Assembly (NCBI GenBank): GCA_910587875.1 | Contig: CAJUOD010000121.1 | Span: 1 to 8,089 of the forward strand | Origin: an uncultured Oscillibacter sp. | Lineage (GTDB): Bacteria > Bacillota > Clostridia > Oscillospirales > Oscillospiraceae | DNA length: 8,089 nucleotides | Direction of reading: 5' to 3' | In this document: piece after piece, positions 8,075 through 8,089 of the stretch | How positions within the stretch are numbered: the stretch's first letter is position 1 | How the letters are laid out: every line of letters begins with the position of its first letter | The notes under the pieces: generated by a model | What the model saw: only the letters and a program-made list of their open reading frames with translations | Databases searched by the model: none | What the model was told of the DNA's origin: nothing | Position numbers and translations under genes: made by a program

Positions 8075-8081
8075 TGTCGAA
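8075..8081 (+). promoter_or_regulatory. Possible Spo0A box (TGTCGAA) near the window edge
   Basis: TGTCGAA exactly matches the core of the 0A box bound by the sporulation regulator Spo0A, in an AT-rich flank. A 7-base match is expected by chance at roughly the percent level in this much intergenic sequence. The gene it would control may lie beyond the right edge, and the organism's sporulation status is not known from the window. Confidence 0.2.
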
Positions 8082-8089
8082 ATATAAAC

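Overview
The window looks like chromosomal core sequence from a high-GC Gram-positive anaerobe of the Clostridia, most likely an Oscillospiraceae/Flavonifractor-like lineage. Three things suggest this: strongly GC-rich third codon positions, AAGGAGG-type ribosome binding sites, and a groES-groEL operon controlled by a CIRCE operator, the HrcA system typical of Firmicutes. The family-level assignment is inference, since no 16S gene is present. No mobile element, CRISPR array, tRNA or rRNA is visible.

Layout. From the left edge to 1389 (minus strand) lies the N-terminal 463 codons of secA, the Sec translocase motor, which runs off the window. A 265-bp AT-rich intergenic region (1390-1654) separates it from a divergent plus-strand cluster of four tightly packed genes (1655-5905). 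These encode a metallo-beta-lactamase/beta-CASP ribonuclease-like protein, the 23S rRNA uracil-C5-methyltransferase RlmD (RumA/RlmCD family), a low-molecular-weight protein-tyrosine phosphatase, and a CutC-family TIM-barrel protein. Gaps are 11 bp, 17 bp and a 4-bp overlap, so one transcript from the promoter at 1594-1622 is likely. The cluster ends at a perfect 10-bp GC hairpin (5911-5934) that also lies just beyond the end of the convergent groEL gene and probably stops transcription from both sides.

From 7904 down to 5956 (minus strand) is the chaperonin operon groES-groEL. Upstream are a well-formed sigma-A type promoter (TTTACA, 17 bp, TATGAT) and a perfect CIRCE operator.

The genes are housekeeping functions: protein export, RNA processing and ribosome modification, dephosphorylation, and protein folding. 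I see no undescribed multi-gene system. The most unusual signal is the CIRCE element. Its 9-9-9 core sits inside a longer perfect palindrome with 18-bp arms (7944-7988), which reaches the promoter -10 box and is followed two bases later, in the direction of transcription, by a run of six Ts. It could therefore act both as a repressor operator and as an RNA hairpin or terminator. Further upstream are three copies of the 8-mer TTTACAAA (in mixed orientation) and a match to the Spo0A box core.
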